Shown here: piece after piece, positions 32,801-45,917 of the stretch | Layout of the letters: every line of letters starts with the position of its first letter | How positions within the stretch are numbered: the stretch's first letter is position 1 | DNA from: Trifolium pratense | Lineage: Eukaryota > Streptophyta > Magnoliopsida > Fabales > Fabaceae | Assembly: GCF_020283565.1 (NCBI RefSeq) | Contig: NC_060064.1 | Span: 3,122,001-3,186,000 of the forward strand | Direction of reading: 5' to 3' | Length of the DNA: 64,000 nt | Notes under the pieces: generated by a model | Databases searched by the model: none | The model's input: only the letters and a program-made list of their open reading frames with translations | What the model was told of the DNA's origin: nothing | Program-made: the position numbers and the translations under genes

Positions 32801-35800
32801 GAGGTTGTGTGTTGTATTAGAAATCTGAACCTATGCTATAGAGAATCTAAAGCTATCCTTGAGAGAATTTAAAGTTGAGAGAATCTGAATATTGTATTTA
32901 ATTCTTAATCAGATTACAATGAAGGCTGAATCTATTTATAGATTCACCGATAGGCTTAGGCTCTGCAACTAACTATGGTTAGTTGGTTACAGTTTGTGAT
33001 AGAACTCTAAATGTTGAGTCAACATCTCATGAGGAATTAATTCATCACAAAGCTATTGGGCCTAAAACGTGGTTGGTTTATTCTAGAAGGGGCAAAGTGG
33101 GAAATAGTGGCTAAGGTTGTTAAGAGTATGACGTGGCCTTTGGAGTGAGGGGAGCACACAACGTCCTTTCCATGATATAAGGAATAGTGAGGGAGAATAG
33201 AAAGTTATCTTATCATTTAGTAAGAAAGTACCATGGATAGGCAGCTTTAAGCTACCTATAGGAGCTCTGCTCTGGTCAGGATTAGGAATAGACTTTCCTC
33301 TTTCTGTAAACATTCCAATTCCGTTATTAATAAAAGCCTTCTCTTACCCTATTTTGCTTATTTTACTGAAGATTCTCTGTTTTCGTTTTCTGGTCCGTAT
33401 CAGTTTTTTACAAGGGATAGTATCTATACAAGTAGAGTATGCTAAGCTACTGTACACTTGAGTCAGTTGGGTTTGTTACAAGGGACATTATATCCTACAG
33501 GTAGTGTATACTAAGTTACTGTGAACTAAGCGTAATCACTCCTTTAATATGTTGAAATAGTATGTGAAGTATTAGGGCCAATAAATAGTCACTGCTGGTA
33601 AAAAAGAAGCAATAGGACTATATGTAGTACTGGAAATTAGGATAATAAGAAAATTTCAAAACCTATTGTCCTTTTATGCATTTTATTTCTTGATGTATAT
33701 AAATACAGCGTTCTGAGTGAAAAATACCATGCACTTACCTATGATCTTCTCTATACTTTCTTAGCCTATTTTCTAGTTTTAAAATGTCCAACTGATAGTA
33801 AGAAGTCTAATTACCTGTCAATTAGCCATAGAACTCCATCCTTGACACCCACCACAACAAGAGGCCCAACTGGACGTTTCTGCTCCGTTGGAAAACGAGT
33901 AACTGCCACAGACACACCCCCTCCACCCACTGCTACTTCACTTGCCCTTCTCTCATCTGCTTCGTCACCATCAACTCTAGTTTGTTTTGGCAACGATAGG
34001 AAAGGCGGCACCGAAGGAGCATGCTGAAATGAAGCTAATCGAACCACCTAGAATAGGAACAAGAAATAAATATCTCATTCTCTCTCTCATATATATAACC
34101 TCCGAGGAAACTAGCAATATATGCTTATTCTTATTAGATAAGATGACAAAGTAACTCGTGGTGTGTGTAAATTGCAACATGAGGATCAAAAACAAAAATT
34201 TCGATTTTTAAAACAAAGTGAAAAAGCAGACACCAGATACAGTATACAACTAATTGGAGAGCAATATTCTCTGCCCTCAAAATTTTTATCAAGAGGCAAC
34301 TTGTATATAATAGTACAATATAATACCAGAATCATAGACTTGAATTACTATCTCCATCAATGCAAAAATAGTGCAAAAAATCATATAGATGTTAATCTCA
34401 TTCATTTCAGCCTTTCAAAATGAAGAAAACTAACAGCTGAACAACGATGTAGGATATATCAATGTTGTTAACACAGAGATACCCTTGTCTCGCCCACGAG
34501 GTGGGAACAGTTGAAAACAAAGTGGTGAACGGGTGCGTAATGTGTGGGAATCTGCCGAACAGTTCGGGCCAAATCCTGAAGAAAGCTAAAAAGCGCTAGT
34601 TTTGAAAAGTAATGCTTGTTTTAAAGGGGAAAAAAACTAATTACACACAAAATTTCATATAAAATATTCTTTCGATTCATTCAAACAACATCTATCAAAC
34701 ATATCTAGGAATAAAATATTAAATCTTGAGGAAAGAGTAAATAGACACAAAATGTCTGCAATCATTTCCATATATGATAAAATTGAAAATGTATTTTAAC
34801 CTGCAGCATTGGTGGTCTCAGTGATATTCTTTCTTCGGTAGTAGATTGGGGGCCTTCAACTGTAATTAGTGCTAACTCTCCATGCTCTGCTACTGCTCTT
34901 GACTGTGCTTCTCTCAATTTCTGCTCTTCTTTCATTTTTTTAGTTTCGATGTCAATTTGTGTAACCCCAGCGTCCACAAAAACAACTCTGAAATCAAAAC
35001 ATAGAACATAAAATAAATTATGAATTCCAGTTGTTGGAGATTTTAATCAAATGGCATTTACTAATCTTCACCCAACAACTTATGGTAGGGATAGTTAGTC
35101 ACTACAGAAACTTTCACATTAAGGATTTATAAGTGATGTAAGCATCCCACGTAGCAAGATAAACATGCAGAGATGTTTGTCAGAAAAATTAGATTTTGTT
35201 TCTACTTGGGGTGGGGGGTGGTATGTATGCAGAAGAGATGGCAAGTGTCTGAACATCAAGCGTGCCACTGAAGAGTTTCCACTACAAACAGATTTTCGCA
35301 AAGTATCAACTTTAAACTCCTCACTTTGAGAACTCATTGGACACGGTCAAGATGAGCATCTAGGACCATGCTCTTTCGTAATGCTATTGTTGTGGTGAAT
35401 GGAAAAATAGGATAGGGAAAATGCTAAGCTGTTGGAATTACGGACAAATGCTCTCGAGACCAAGGGGGTTCCATTTGACTAAATCAAAGATAAGAGGAAT
35501 TTACGTACGAACAACAAAGGGGTGAGTATGATAGGATAGTAATAGGTGACCATGTGCCATGAAGAAATACCCAAAACTGAGATCTTCAGAGATATGGGAT
35601 CTATTCTACAAAACCACCGGTATTGATAATGATGTCACGCATCACATAAAAACAGGAGGGATGGAACTTTTGTAGAACTGATGCTACACCCACAACAGTC
35701 GATCCTGGCATGGATTAGCCATAACCGGTTAATTCCTGAATTGGATATATATTCATCAGAATTTCCTAAACCATAATTCTCTCCGTTTTTCATTGGTCAT

Positions 35801-38287
35801 GATGAATAGTTGATATTTTTGGTCTATTCACAAAAAGCCAAGGAATTAATTATGTAAATTATAGATTTCATTTCCACTTTCTAAACAACTAATGCAAACT
35901 TATAAAAAAGCAGTGAAGCACTAAACCAAAAAAATAAAAAGGACCAAGTAGTAATATGCTAGACGCTTACTCTATAGTAGTTGGTGTTGCCACAAACAGT
36001 TGCCTCCGGTGCCAAACAGCACTAGTAGCATATGGAATTGAAACATCTCCCAAGTATCTATATTGTGGGCGCAAAGAAGATATGACTATGTATTGTTGGT
36101 ATGCAAATGCACAATACTCGATGGTTTGGTCCCAAGCAGTCCATTCTGGCTGAGGAAGTAGAGCACCCACAGGTTGAAATGTCTCCCAACTGAATCACAA
36201 ACACAATTAAATGCAATGTCAAATCTAAAGGAAATTTGTGAATTTGTACCCTCATTAAAACTAACACAGATTAAAGTAACACTGGCATTCAACTTCATAT
36301 GAATGTGATGCAAATTAGGGGTTTAACAGGTTGTACAGAATTGGGAGGAGAAAAACACCACGTGGTTTAGGCAAAATCCTTATTTGATATTTGAGGGTGA
36401 AGTGGCACAGAAGCATGTGTCAAACAAGGTGATAAATAGACCTATTATGGGTGGTAAGCCGCAGTGTATAAGCACATGGCTGCGGCCTCTTAATTCCAAT
36501 AACAGGCAAAAACATCAGTATGAGTATTATTGTAAAATATTCTTCTTACTAATTGTCTAATTCTACTGATTACCCTTATAAAAGAATTAACACCTTTGAC
36601 ACCTTTGATGGAGCCGACCCACAACATTTCAGAGAAACCTTTTCATAAAGAGATTTGAACAGTTAGGGTTTCAAATAATTAATGTCTTTATATCAATCAA
36701 AATATATAAATATTATTGCAGCAGGGCTGCCCATCTCTCTGCATATCAGAAAAGGAAATTCCCTTGAAACAGACATGAGCACCGCATCAGAGAGAATGCT
36801 ACATGTGGATCTATCCCAAAGCAAAAGTAGAACCAAAGTGGCACCCTTATACATGTGAGCATTCTAATCTTAAAAAGGCAATACTCTATTTAGAGGTCAG
36901 GTGTGGGGAAAAAAGAAAGAAAAAAACACTGAACTTCATCAAAAACGGTTATTTTGTTAAGGTACAACAATCATAAATTTCACCTGTATAGCTGGAAGTT
37001 TTGAGGTGCTGCCTCAGCTGGAGATCTATGTGAAGAAAATCCATCATCATAAGTGGTAAAAGAAGAAAGGCCGCTGCTTCCATAACCGGATAATGGCATA
37101 GACTGGATTGTCGAAATAGCTGTAGCAGCAATAGGACTGATTCTCCTAGATGTTCGATAGGCAACTCCAAGCAGTGCCCCTCCATGCAAACCAATGACCT
37201 AAAAGAGATATGTTGGTTCAAAAGGTACCCTAACATTATATTTGTTGCTCCTGTTATCAACAATACTCTCTTTGAAGAATAAAATGCACAAGAGTTCATA
37301 CTATCTTTGCATGGTAAAACAAACAGATTGATGACTCTTGACATATAGAAGTGGATTTATTTTAAAACAAGAAAGAATTTTACTATCTTTTACGAGGAAT
37401 ATTTTAGACTAAGAAAGAATCTTACTGGTTCACTGCGAGCACCAACAGACCTCATTAGTATATTTGATGTACCGTCATCTAACAAGATTCGGACTTGAAC
37501 AGAAGCTGAGGAACCAGCAGCAGCTGCGGCTGCTGCTGCTTGCGCTGCAGCAGCTTCTTTTGCTCTTTTTGATGAACTACCTTTGGGAATTATAGGAATT
37601 CGAGGAGGTAATGATGATTCCAGTATAGCAAATCTGTCACGACAAGTATCCCAAGCGAGAAGCCTTGCACTGCCAGAGTCAACAATTGACCAATCGCTGA
37701 CCTTGTAGACAGAGAAATAAGGAATATCTGGCCAAACAATTGCTAAATACCTGCAAACATGTGGTACAATAAGAAAGCGTCCAAAAGGCAGTCCAATTAA
37801 CAAACTAAATGCTAGAAGAGGAGGTCGCATAACGGTAGAAAGGCTACAACATACACAAACATGGTAAAGTTAATTATTGCAAGCTGTAACTTATAAGAGG
37901 AATACCAGAAATTATAATACCAGAGGTATACCTCCGTATCTAAATATATGCTTCTTTTGCAACAAAAAGAAAAGCCCTTTTTACAAGTCCCTCTCCAAAT
38001 TACTAGATGCATTCATTATTTTTAAAAAAGTACCCCTAATAATTTAAATACTTGAGACGATCATTGATTAGGTGGAAAAAATGAGTCACAATAATTGAAG
38101 AGCAATTTTGAAAAATAATAGACACTCACACTGTTGACAAATTTAATGTAAACAATAACTAGATAAAGTAATTTTCTTAATTCTTGTAAATTGATCAAAA
38201 GGGGATTTATTTAGGGACGGCAGTAGTATTAAGAAAAAATGTTAGCTTGTAGTTATAGATGCACTTTATGTGGGTGTTGGGGGGGGG

Positions 38288-38328
<41 letters not shown>

Positions 38329-41300
38329 TTCAACAGATTGTAGAAAAAATAACTTACTTTCCTGAACTGCTCACAGAAAGAACCGAGTATGAATCATGAG
38401 GAACAGGTGTACTAATGTGCTTCTTCCCCTGCTTGACAGGTAATGGTTCAAAAGAATCTCCCTGAGCTCTGCCTGTTTCTGCCAAGGAGCTACCAAGGGA
38501 TGGATTTACAGAGTTGTTTAATTGAAAATTTAATAGCTTTAGCTCCCTTTCAATTACAAATACAGCAGAATGCTCTCTACTATCTGATGGGGTAGGTAGG
38601 GGAGCAACAGGTGGAAGAGATCTAGCATCAAACTCGCAGATAACAACACCAATATTGGTTCCAATAGCAACAAGATGTGGCTGCAAAGTATGTGCAAACC
38701 ATACAATACACCTGCAGCAAAACAGCAAATAAGTTTGACCAAATCCATTACCAGGTGGAGTCAACAAAAAGAGGGAATTCGACAGTAAGTAATACGGGCT
38801 TGAAATCCAATTTACTTTCTATTAAATAGGTTTTATTACCCTGGGGCATGCTAATCATATTCTGCAATGTACACAAACTTATGAAAGATTGAAATAAAGT
38901 TTTCCACAGATTTTGTCGTACTCAATCTTGATCTTATCCTAGCCACAACTCATCCTTAAAGTGCTTAAAAGTTTCAAATCATATTCATATCATTATTCTA
39001 TGTTGGATAGACTTGACAAGAAATTATACAAGGATCAATACATTCTAAACCAGGTCAAAATTAACAAAATGGTAATTATTTAACCGCATACCCTCAGTTT
39101 CTTATTAGGAGCAAGAGCATGTGGAGGAATAACTGTTGTCAATTCACACAATGGCCTAGTGAGAGCAGAATATGTGGGATGTTCGATTGCCCTAACAAAA
39201 GATCAAACAAAGAAGTCTTCAAATTTATAATGGATATAGTGCATCATTGCACAATCAAGTACAAAACTAATAAACTAAAAGTCACCACAGGAGAAAGAAA
39301 ATTGCATACCATATGTGAGAATCTTTGACACAGGTTAGAATATCAAGGTTTGGAGCTCGAGGATGGCACCAAGAAGCCACACTGTGGCAAGCCAATTTTG
39401 GAACTGGTTTTATACGCCGCAGCTCCTGAAAATTAAAAGCATGCTAAGTCTTTCTAGTCGTGAGGGGAATTTTCACAGAATTAAAATAAAGGTGCCAGCA
39501 CCAATGCCATACCTTAAAGGAGACCGTGTCCCATATAGCTAATGTCTTATCCGCACCAATTGTAATTAGCTGAGGAGCTCCTCCCATCACTCTAGACAGT
39601 TCAACTGCCACAACACCGCCATCATGTGCCTAGATGCATCGTGTGGTTTATAAACCAAGGATAATAGATTAGAAAAATGAGAAACGGAAAGAAACATAAG
39701 CTACACACAAATTAATAAGAGGTCAAAATTTAGTTTTGTTCAACTCAAACTAAGTTTTCATTTCCACCTTTTGCTTGACATTACTTGAACAAGAAATAAC
39801 AACTGAAATTTAGCCACAATTAACAACAGCTTGTACATGTTTCAATTTCAGACATTTCAAACGATACATATTCCATCTTTCACCAATTATTGAACTAACT
39901 GACAAAGTGGAGCAATCATAAGGAAAAGAATGGTACTTTTAAACTCAGCTTCGGTACAAGTTCACGTGAATCTTGTCCATGATCGGCACTCCAAATTATG
40001 AGCAATCCATCACTAGCACCCGAAACCAGAAGAGCCTGAAATCCAACCATAAACCCACCCCCCAAAAGAAAAACAGAATGAAATGTCACAAGTATTCCAC
40101 ACATAAAAGTACTATCAAGAGATGATCAATAAAGCAGCACATGCTTAAACAGACAATTTAAATTTCTCAATGAATTGTCTTGACGAACACTAAGCTCACA
40201 AAATGCAATTTTCTGCAAATATATTAAAATTTAAAAGTGTGAGGGTTAACATTATTCTTTGTTAAAGCATAGGTGAAATTTAAAAATATGAAGTTCCTCA
40301 AAAAAAAATGCTATTAAAATAACATAATGTAGCATAAATTCATCCCTGAGTAATCAAGATCTACCTCGCCTGAAGCTGCCATGAAGGACCTCAAGCAAGA
40401 GATTGTTCCTTTATGACCTCCAGTGTATCTTCTCGCAAGCTGCATGGAACAAGGGCATCATAACATGCTAATAGCTGAGACTAGATTATCATTTTGGTTA
40501 CCAACCTTCCATGTAATCATTGAGAGAACTCTAATGACTCCATCAGATGCACCAAAAGCCACAAGAGGACCGTCACCAACACCAGATCTATAAAGGAACT
40601 CCATGCTGCAGTAGCAGATAAAATTGGAAACTTCAAACAACTTGTAACGTGTATGGAGATTGCAAAAGAAAAATACCATGTTCACAACAAAATCATGTGT
40701 TCTTGCCAATAAAATTACAATTATAAGACTAAATTATATCACATACAAAGCACAGAGGATCAATAATATGTGATGTCATATTTCAATCAAGACAGGATAA
40801 AGTAGAAGATTGGTGTATTTAAATCAGAAGGTGGTGATTTTTCACACCATGGACTTCAATTTGTGCAAATAATTAGAATAACAGCAAAGAAGATGGCAAA
40901 TGAACTATTGTTAAAGGTTAAGCTCACAGCTGCACCGGTTTTGGCATTACCTAATTTCACTAAAGGTTTTGTCACTGAATGTGATGCTTCAGGTATAGGC
41001 ATTGGAGCTATACTGATGCAGGAGAAAAAACCAGTTGCTATTTTAGTAAGGCCTTGGGCAAGAGAAATTTAGCCACGTCAGCTTATGAAAAACAATTAAT
41101 GGCTATGGTGTTGGCTATACAACACTGGAGACCTTATTTACTGGGAAGGAAGTTTGTAGTATCCACAGATCAGAAGAGCTTAAAACAATTGATGCAGCAA
41201 AGAATAGTCACTGCAGAGCAGCAAAACTGGGCTGCTAAGTTGATTGGCTATGATTTTGACATTGTTTACAACCAAGGAAAATTAAATAAAGGTGCTGATG

Positions 41301-44300
41301 CTCTCTCTAGGATGGGTGAAGAGGTGGAATTAATGGCTATAGCTTCTTATTGGCAGTGGGATCAAGAACAACAGTGGCTGGATGAGGTGAAACATGATGA
41401 GAAATTGCAAAAAATTATTCAGTATTTGCAATTAGATCCAGTTTCTAGGCCTGGGTTTGAATATCAACAAGGAGTGCTTTTGTATGAAGGAAGGTTGGTT
41501 ATTGCTAGTAACTCAGCATTAATTCCCAAGCTGTTGCAGGAGTTTCATTCAACTCCTCGAGGAGGACATTCTGGTTTTTACAAAACCTATAGAAGAGTGG
41601 CTGCTAATGTGTATTGGGTGGGTATGAAAAGTAAGATTCAAGGATTTGTACGAAGTTGTGATGTGTGCCAGAGGCAGAAGTATTTAACTTCTTCACCAGG
41701 AGGATTATTGCAACCCTTGCCCATACCAAGTCAAATATGGGAGGATATTTCCATAGATTTCATCACAGGGTTACCAAAATCAAAGGGTTATGAAGCCATA
41801 TTGGTGGTGGTGGACAGATTGTCAAAATATTATCATTTCATACCTCTCAAACACCCTTATATTGCTAGGAGTTTGGCTGAAGTATTTAGTAAGGAGGTTA
41901 CTAAATTACATAGTATTCCACCATCCATTGTGATTTGTGAGTGACAGAGACCCATTTTTATGAGTAGTGTTTTGGAAGGAGCTATTTAAACTACAAGGGA
42001 CTCAGCTTATCATCCTGAATCTGATGGCCAAACTGAGGTTGTGAATAGATGCTTGGAAACATACCTGAGGTGTTTTATAGCAGATCAGCCAAAGACATGG
42101 ATCCATTGGGTCCATTGGGCAGAATATTGGTTTAATACCACATTTCATTCTGCTACTGGGAAAACTCCTTTTGAAATTGTTTATGGGAGACCATTCTCCA
42201 GTTATGAGGGATTTTGTTGTAGGAGAATGGGTTTTTGTTAAACTCAGGGCACATAGACAAAAGTCAGTGGTTACTCGTATTAATGCCAAACTAGCTGCAA
42301 GATATTATGGTCCTTATCCTATAGTGGAGAGGATAGGAGCAGTTGCCTATCGTTTAAAGCTGCCAGAGGGGTCTAGAGTTCACCCCATTTTTCATGTTTC
42401 ACTTTTGAAAAAAGCAGTAGGACAGTACCATGAGGAAGGTGAGTTACCCGATAGCTTAGCTGGTGAACAGACAGAAGTGTGCGAACCTGAAGCTATCTTA
42501 GCCACTAGAAAGGTTCAGCAGCAAGATGAAGAAGTAAAGCAAGTTTTGGTGCATTGGAAAGGTAAAACTTCTGAAGAAGCCACGTGGGAAGATTTAATTT
42601 TGATAAAGAGTCAGTTTCCCTCTTTTAACCTTGAGGACAAGGTTATGGCTGAAGGAGAGGGTATTGATAGGCACGTGCCACATGAGCAATTAGTAAATGT
42701 TGCAACCAAAGGACCCAAGGTGTGGAGAGTGTATTCTAGAAGGGGTACTAAGGTAAAATGTGGCTAGATGGTTATTATGTGTGACGTGTATCAGAGAGAG
42801 AGCCAATGCAACGTTGCTTCCTGAATATAAGGAGAGGGTGTGAGAATGTTGAGACCTACATTTGATTATTGTTGAGATAGTATTATGGATAGATAGCTTG
42901 ATGCTATCTATAGGAGCTTAGCTCTAGGCAGAATCTTGGGTAGAGATTTCCATTCTGTAAACACTTTTCCATTTGTTATTAATAAAAAGCTCTCTTTTTT
43001 CCTTAATTTGTTCTTAAGTGTTCATAAACTCTGTTATATAATATTGATACTGGTTCGTGTCACATGATGTATTTATAGTACAGATAATAACTCAACTTGC
43101 TGATCTGGCTCTGCTAAGCTCTACTCCAACTTGTCCACTTTGCAGATAACAGCCATACACATAAATAAGGCAACAAGGCCACGCAGTAGAGTCCATTTAA
43201 GAAGGAATATATCATAATTTATAAGTAAATTAGTTTAGTGAAAAACAAACAACATTTGAAAATTGTCAAATTTCAGTAGTCCTATTAGTCCTATGACTCC
43301 ACCAGCTAGCCACTGCACTTACTGTTTGATTCAAAAACTTATAAACATGAAATGGCTCCAGCCAGATGAATCAGGAAAATGCAAATATAGAAATATTGGG
43401 ACAGTTTGATACTCCCTCTGTCCTTTTTATAAGCCCCTATCTCACTTTTCACATATATTGGTTCGTTGTGTAACATGTCTTGCCTTAATATATAGTGTGT
43501 AGAAATTTAAACCATAGCATAGTAAAGAACTTACCAGTGTAGGGACTTGTTATCGAGCTCTTGCTTTGGTACATCACGGCCACGCATTGTCACCAAGTCC
43601 AAAAATATAGCTTTGTTTAAACAACATATGACAAGAAAATGCCTCCCTTTTGTTGATGGGGCGGGAGAACTAAAAGATGAAGTATGGACAGCTGTTGGAG
43701 CCTCTGCCGCTGCAGAGCGATTATGCCAATTTTGCCAAAAGCGTACGTCGTCATCATAAAAATTCACCTGCTTCACACTTCAAGGCGAGTAAAGAGTCAT
43801 GATAAGCAAACGAACCATGGAAAGCAGAAAAGGATATAAAAACACAAAGCCAGGTTACACTACCTTCCTCCACGAATGGCTTCTGTTGGTTTTCCTCTAG
43901 ATTCTACCAAACAAACAAAAAACATATAGTTACAATTACAAAGTGCTGGTACTAGATCATCGCAGAAATGTTAAAAGGCTGCAAAACATGCTTACGAAAG
44001 TGTTGTTTTTCTTTATGCATAAAAATGGAACTCATTTGTTACGATTTACTTAACCCTAATAATGCCAGTGTATAACCAAACAGGAACAATACTAGGCTAA
44101 CAAAGCAGGTTAACCTGATTGAGATTTTTTCACTGGTAGCAACAAAACAAATTAAAAACCATGGATAGCTAGTCAATTCCTCAATATAACAGTGACTAAT
44201 GACAATTATTACAATAAGAATGCCAAAAATGAACAAATTCATGTGGAGCAATGTTCACACAAAATGAGATTTATCATTTATGTTTCCAAACCCATCCAAT

Positions 44301-44675
44301 AAAAGCAAATGCATCAAATCTATAACAATTAACAATGCTATGTTCGAGAATTCACGGTTACAAATATTGAAAAGTTACACCAATAGAGTTAAACCTGTTT
44401 CTCCCTCAGCTAGCTTCTCCAATTTTGCACCAACTAAACGCCGTTCATCGACTCCACCAGCTTTCAACTCATATATCACCTGAAAAACGTTTCAATTAGA
44501 AAAATTGCAAAAACAAACACCAAAAATGAAGAAGCAATTTTACCTGACGGTGTTCCCAGTTCCAAACAGAAACTCGATCTGAATCATCAGCAGTAACCAT
44601 CCATGGATGCGTCGGATGCAATTGGATCTTAACGACTTTATCAGTGGAAGGACGAAACGCTTTTAATCTCAGCAT
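29838..44675 (-). CDS. TWD40-2: TWD40-2, WD40 subunit of the TPLATE endocytic complex (frameshifted as sequenced)
   Basis: A 21-exon gene; exons in transcript order: 44675-44544, 44479-44395, 43903-43864, 43777-43535, 40605-40506, 40439-40365, 40035-39937, 39629-39513, 39425-39310, 39191-39092, 38711-38358, 37750-37426, 37198-36984, 36189-35971, 34987-34801, 34047-33815, 32379-32287, 32202-32101, 31914-31557, 30684-30547 and 30467-29838. All junctions are GT-AG. The product would be about 1319 residues: an N-terminal WD40 propeller ([38 protein letters not shown]), a second propeller-like part ([39 protein letters not shown]), an alpha-solenoid and a Pro/Ala-rich tail. The TPLATE complex drives clathrin-mediated endocytosis. 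Exon 11 carries one extra base (within 38696-38698), which would stop translation about 24 codons later. All other phases are intact, so this may be a sequencing error or a recent mutation. Two introns hold gypsy sequence in antisense. Confidence 0.93.
31887..32072. repeat. 93-bp tandem duplication spanning the exon 19 acceptor of TWD40-2
   Basis: Bases 31887-31977 are repeated almost unchanged at 31980-32072. Each copy starts GCTCTTCATTGCCAAATC and ends AATTAAAATGC. In transcript sense each copy contains an acceptor CTGCAG followed by the first 27-28 nt of exon 19 (GTTGGAGTTTGATTTGGC). The copy next to the real exon is at lower coordinates; the other lies wholly in the intron. Confidence 0.9.
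32700..33410 (+). mobile_element. Ty3/gypsy 3'-end remnant in TWD40-2 intron 16
   Basis: On the plus strand 33020-33105 encodes [22 protein letters not shown], the C-terminal end of a gypsy polyprotein, then a stop. It is followed by an LTR-like stretch to about 33405 ending TGGTCCGTATCA. Both parts resemble the end of the larger element at 42600-43072 ([12 protein letters not shown], then an LTR ending TGGTTCGTGTCA). Sequence at 32750-33000 may belong to another element. It is antisense to the gene. Confidence 0.65.
37925..38230. mobile_element. diverged Stowaway-like MITE in TWD40-2 intron 11
   Basis: The left end ACCTCCGTATCTAAATATATG and the right end GGGATTTATTTAGGGACGGCAGTAG are a worn inverted pair of the CTCCGTCCCTAAATATA type. 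The interior is AT-rich without coding potential. Target duplication was not resolved. Confidence 0.5.
38278..38327 (+). repeat. poly-G homopolymer tract
   Basis: About 50 bases of G are interrupted by a single C. It lies in TWD40-2 intron 11, about 30 nt downstream of the exon 11 donor, so the transcript carries poly-C there. Tracts of this length are rare in plant DNA, and exact length is unreliable in most sequencing methods. Confidence 0.95.
40863..43072 (+). mobile_element. truncated Ty3/gypsy chromovirus with 3' LTR in TWD40-2 intron 4
   Basis: From 40863 the plus strand encodes, in order: the end of reverse transcriptase and RNase H ([38 protein letters not shown]); the integrase zinc finger (H..GGHSG..., CDVCQRQK) and core ([19 protein letters not shown], then H-P-E-S-D-G-Q-T-E); and a chromodomain-type C-terminus ([31 protein letters not shown]). 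The frame is broken after VICE near 41942, by a small deletion near 42005, and by a deletion near 42210. An LTR follows, about 42775-43072. The 5' half and 5' LTR are missing. It is antisense to its host gene and makes most of a 2.9-kb intron. Confidence 0.93.
43410..43500. mobile_element. half of a Stowaway-like MITE
   Basis: The end ACTCCCTCTGTCCTTTTTATAAG is typical of Stowaway terminal repeats, but the opposite end was not found. It lies in TWD40-2 intron 4 near exon 4. Confidence 0.45.
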
Positions 44676-45471
44676 TTCCTTCTATTTTTGTAGCTAAAAT
44701 AAGCGATTGTGAAGAAAATTGTTTCCAGAAGTTGTTGAGATCGGAATCGCGCGGTTTCAGATTCCGTTGAAATCAAATCTGGTGAAAATTCATAATCCGT
44801 GTAGATTTGAGTAATGTGCGTTCAGTGAACGCACTTTAACGACACGGAGTTAGAAATTTCTTCACTCATCAACAACCATAATTCTTAGTCGTTTCTTGAA
44901 AAAATTCCGAGTAATAAAAAAGAATAGACAAAAACTTGCACTGTATAAGAAGATTTCGTTCTGGTGACTTTAGAGACTTGAATTATAGTTTCAGCAATGG
45001 CCGATTGTTTGGAAAAGTAAAACGGAGATCTCTACTCTGGAATCCTTCAAACTCTTCTTCCTCGTTTTGATTTTGATTTTTATATTTTGGTTCACTTTCT
45101 TCTTCTTTTCTTACATTTTCTTCTTCTCGGTTTTTTTTCGGGGTTATTACTATTTGCACCCTTTGTTTTCTAATTCACCTCTCCTTTATTTGAATATTAA
45201 AGGGTCGCGTGAGCCTAAAATAAATTATCGATATTAAATGATTCTATTATGCACGAGTTCATGCACGGCGCACCACTTATCAATAACCTTATAACGAATA
45301 TAAATTTTACAAAATTTATAGTTAGATAGAAAGTTTATATCATATAGATCATCCATATAAATTTTTTTAAAAATTGAAAATCATTTGATGTGTTATTGAG
45401 ACTTCATCAAAATTAACGGTTTATTAATATCTCATATAAATCATCTCCACAAACTGTTCCTCATGCGCACT
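44676..45471. other. TWD40-2 promoter and 5' UTR region
   Basis: No other gene is seen. The region immediately upstream of the ATG is CT-rich in transcript sense, as expected for a plant leader. Core promoter positions could not be set with confidence. Confidence 0.4.
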
Positions 45472-45917
45472 AGGGGTGGACAACGGGCCGGGTCAGGCGG
45501 GTTCGGGCCTAAAATGTTCATCCGTCCAAACCACGGTTCATATATGGAGGCCCACACCGACCCATTTTTTCCATGCATGTTTGGCGGGTTCGGGTTACTC
45601 GGTTTTGCGGATAAAAATAAACAACAAATTTTGCACAAAAAACAAGAATGCACAAACCGAAAAAAAATATATTAAATATACTTGAATACACAATCAAACA
45701 CACTAACTAGTCTAAATCATTGGCATGAGATAAGACATGTTCGGGCGGGTTCGGATACCGATGGGTGTAATTTAGAAAACCGAACCCGTCCGATTAGACC
45801 ATTAAAAATCAAGTTTTTTGTTTTTTTCACCCGAAATTCATCTAAAACCGACCCGTGACAATAAAAACCGTTCGGTTTAATTGGTTTGGTTCGGTTGTGT
45901 GGGTCTTGTCCACCCCT
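45472..45917. mobile_element. TIR element upstream of TWD40-2
   Basis: The 446-bp element has 12-bp perfect terminal inverted repeats, AGGGGTGGACAA. The flanks GCGCACT (45465-45471) and ACGCACT (45918-45924) match at six of seven positions and are the probable target duplication. The interior is rich in GGGTTCGG/CCGAACC words, much like the element at 15284. No coding content. Confidence 0.7.
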
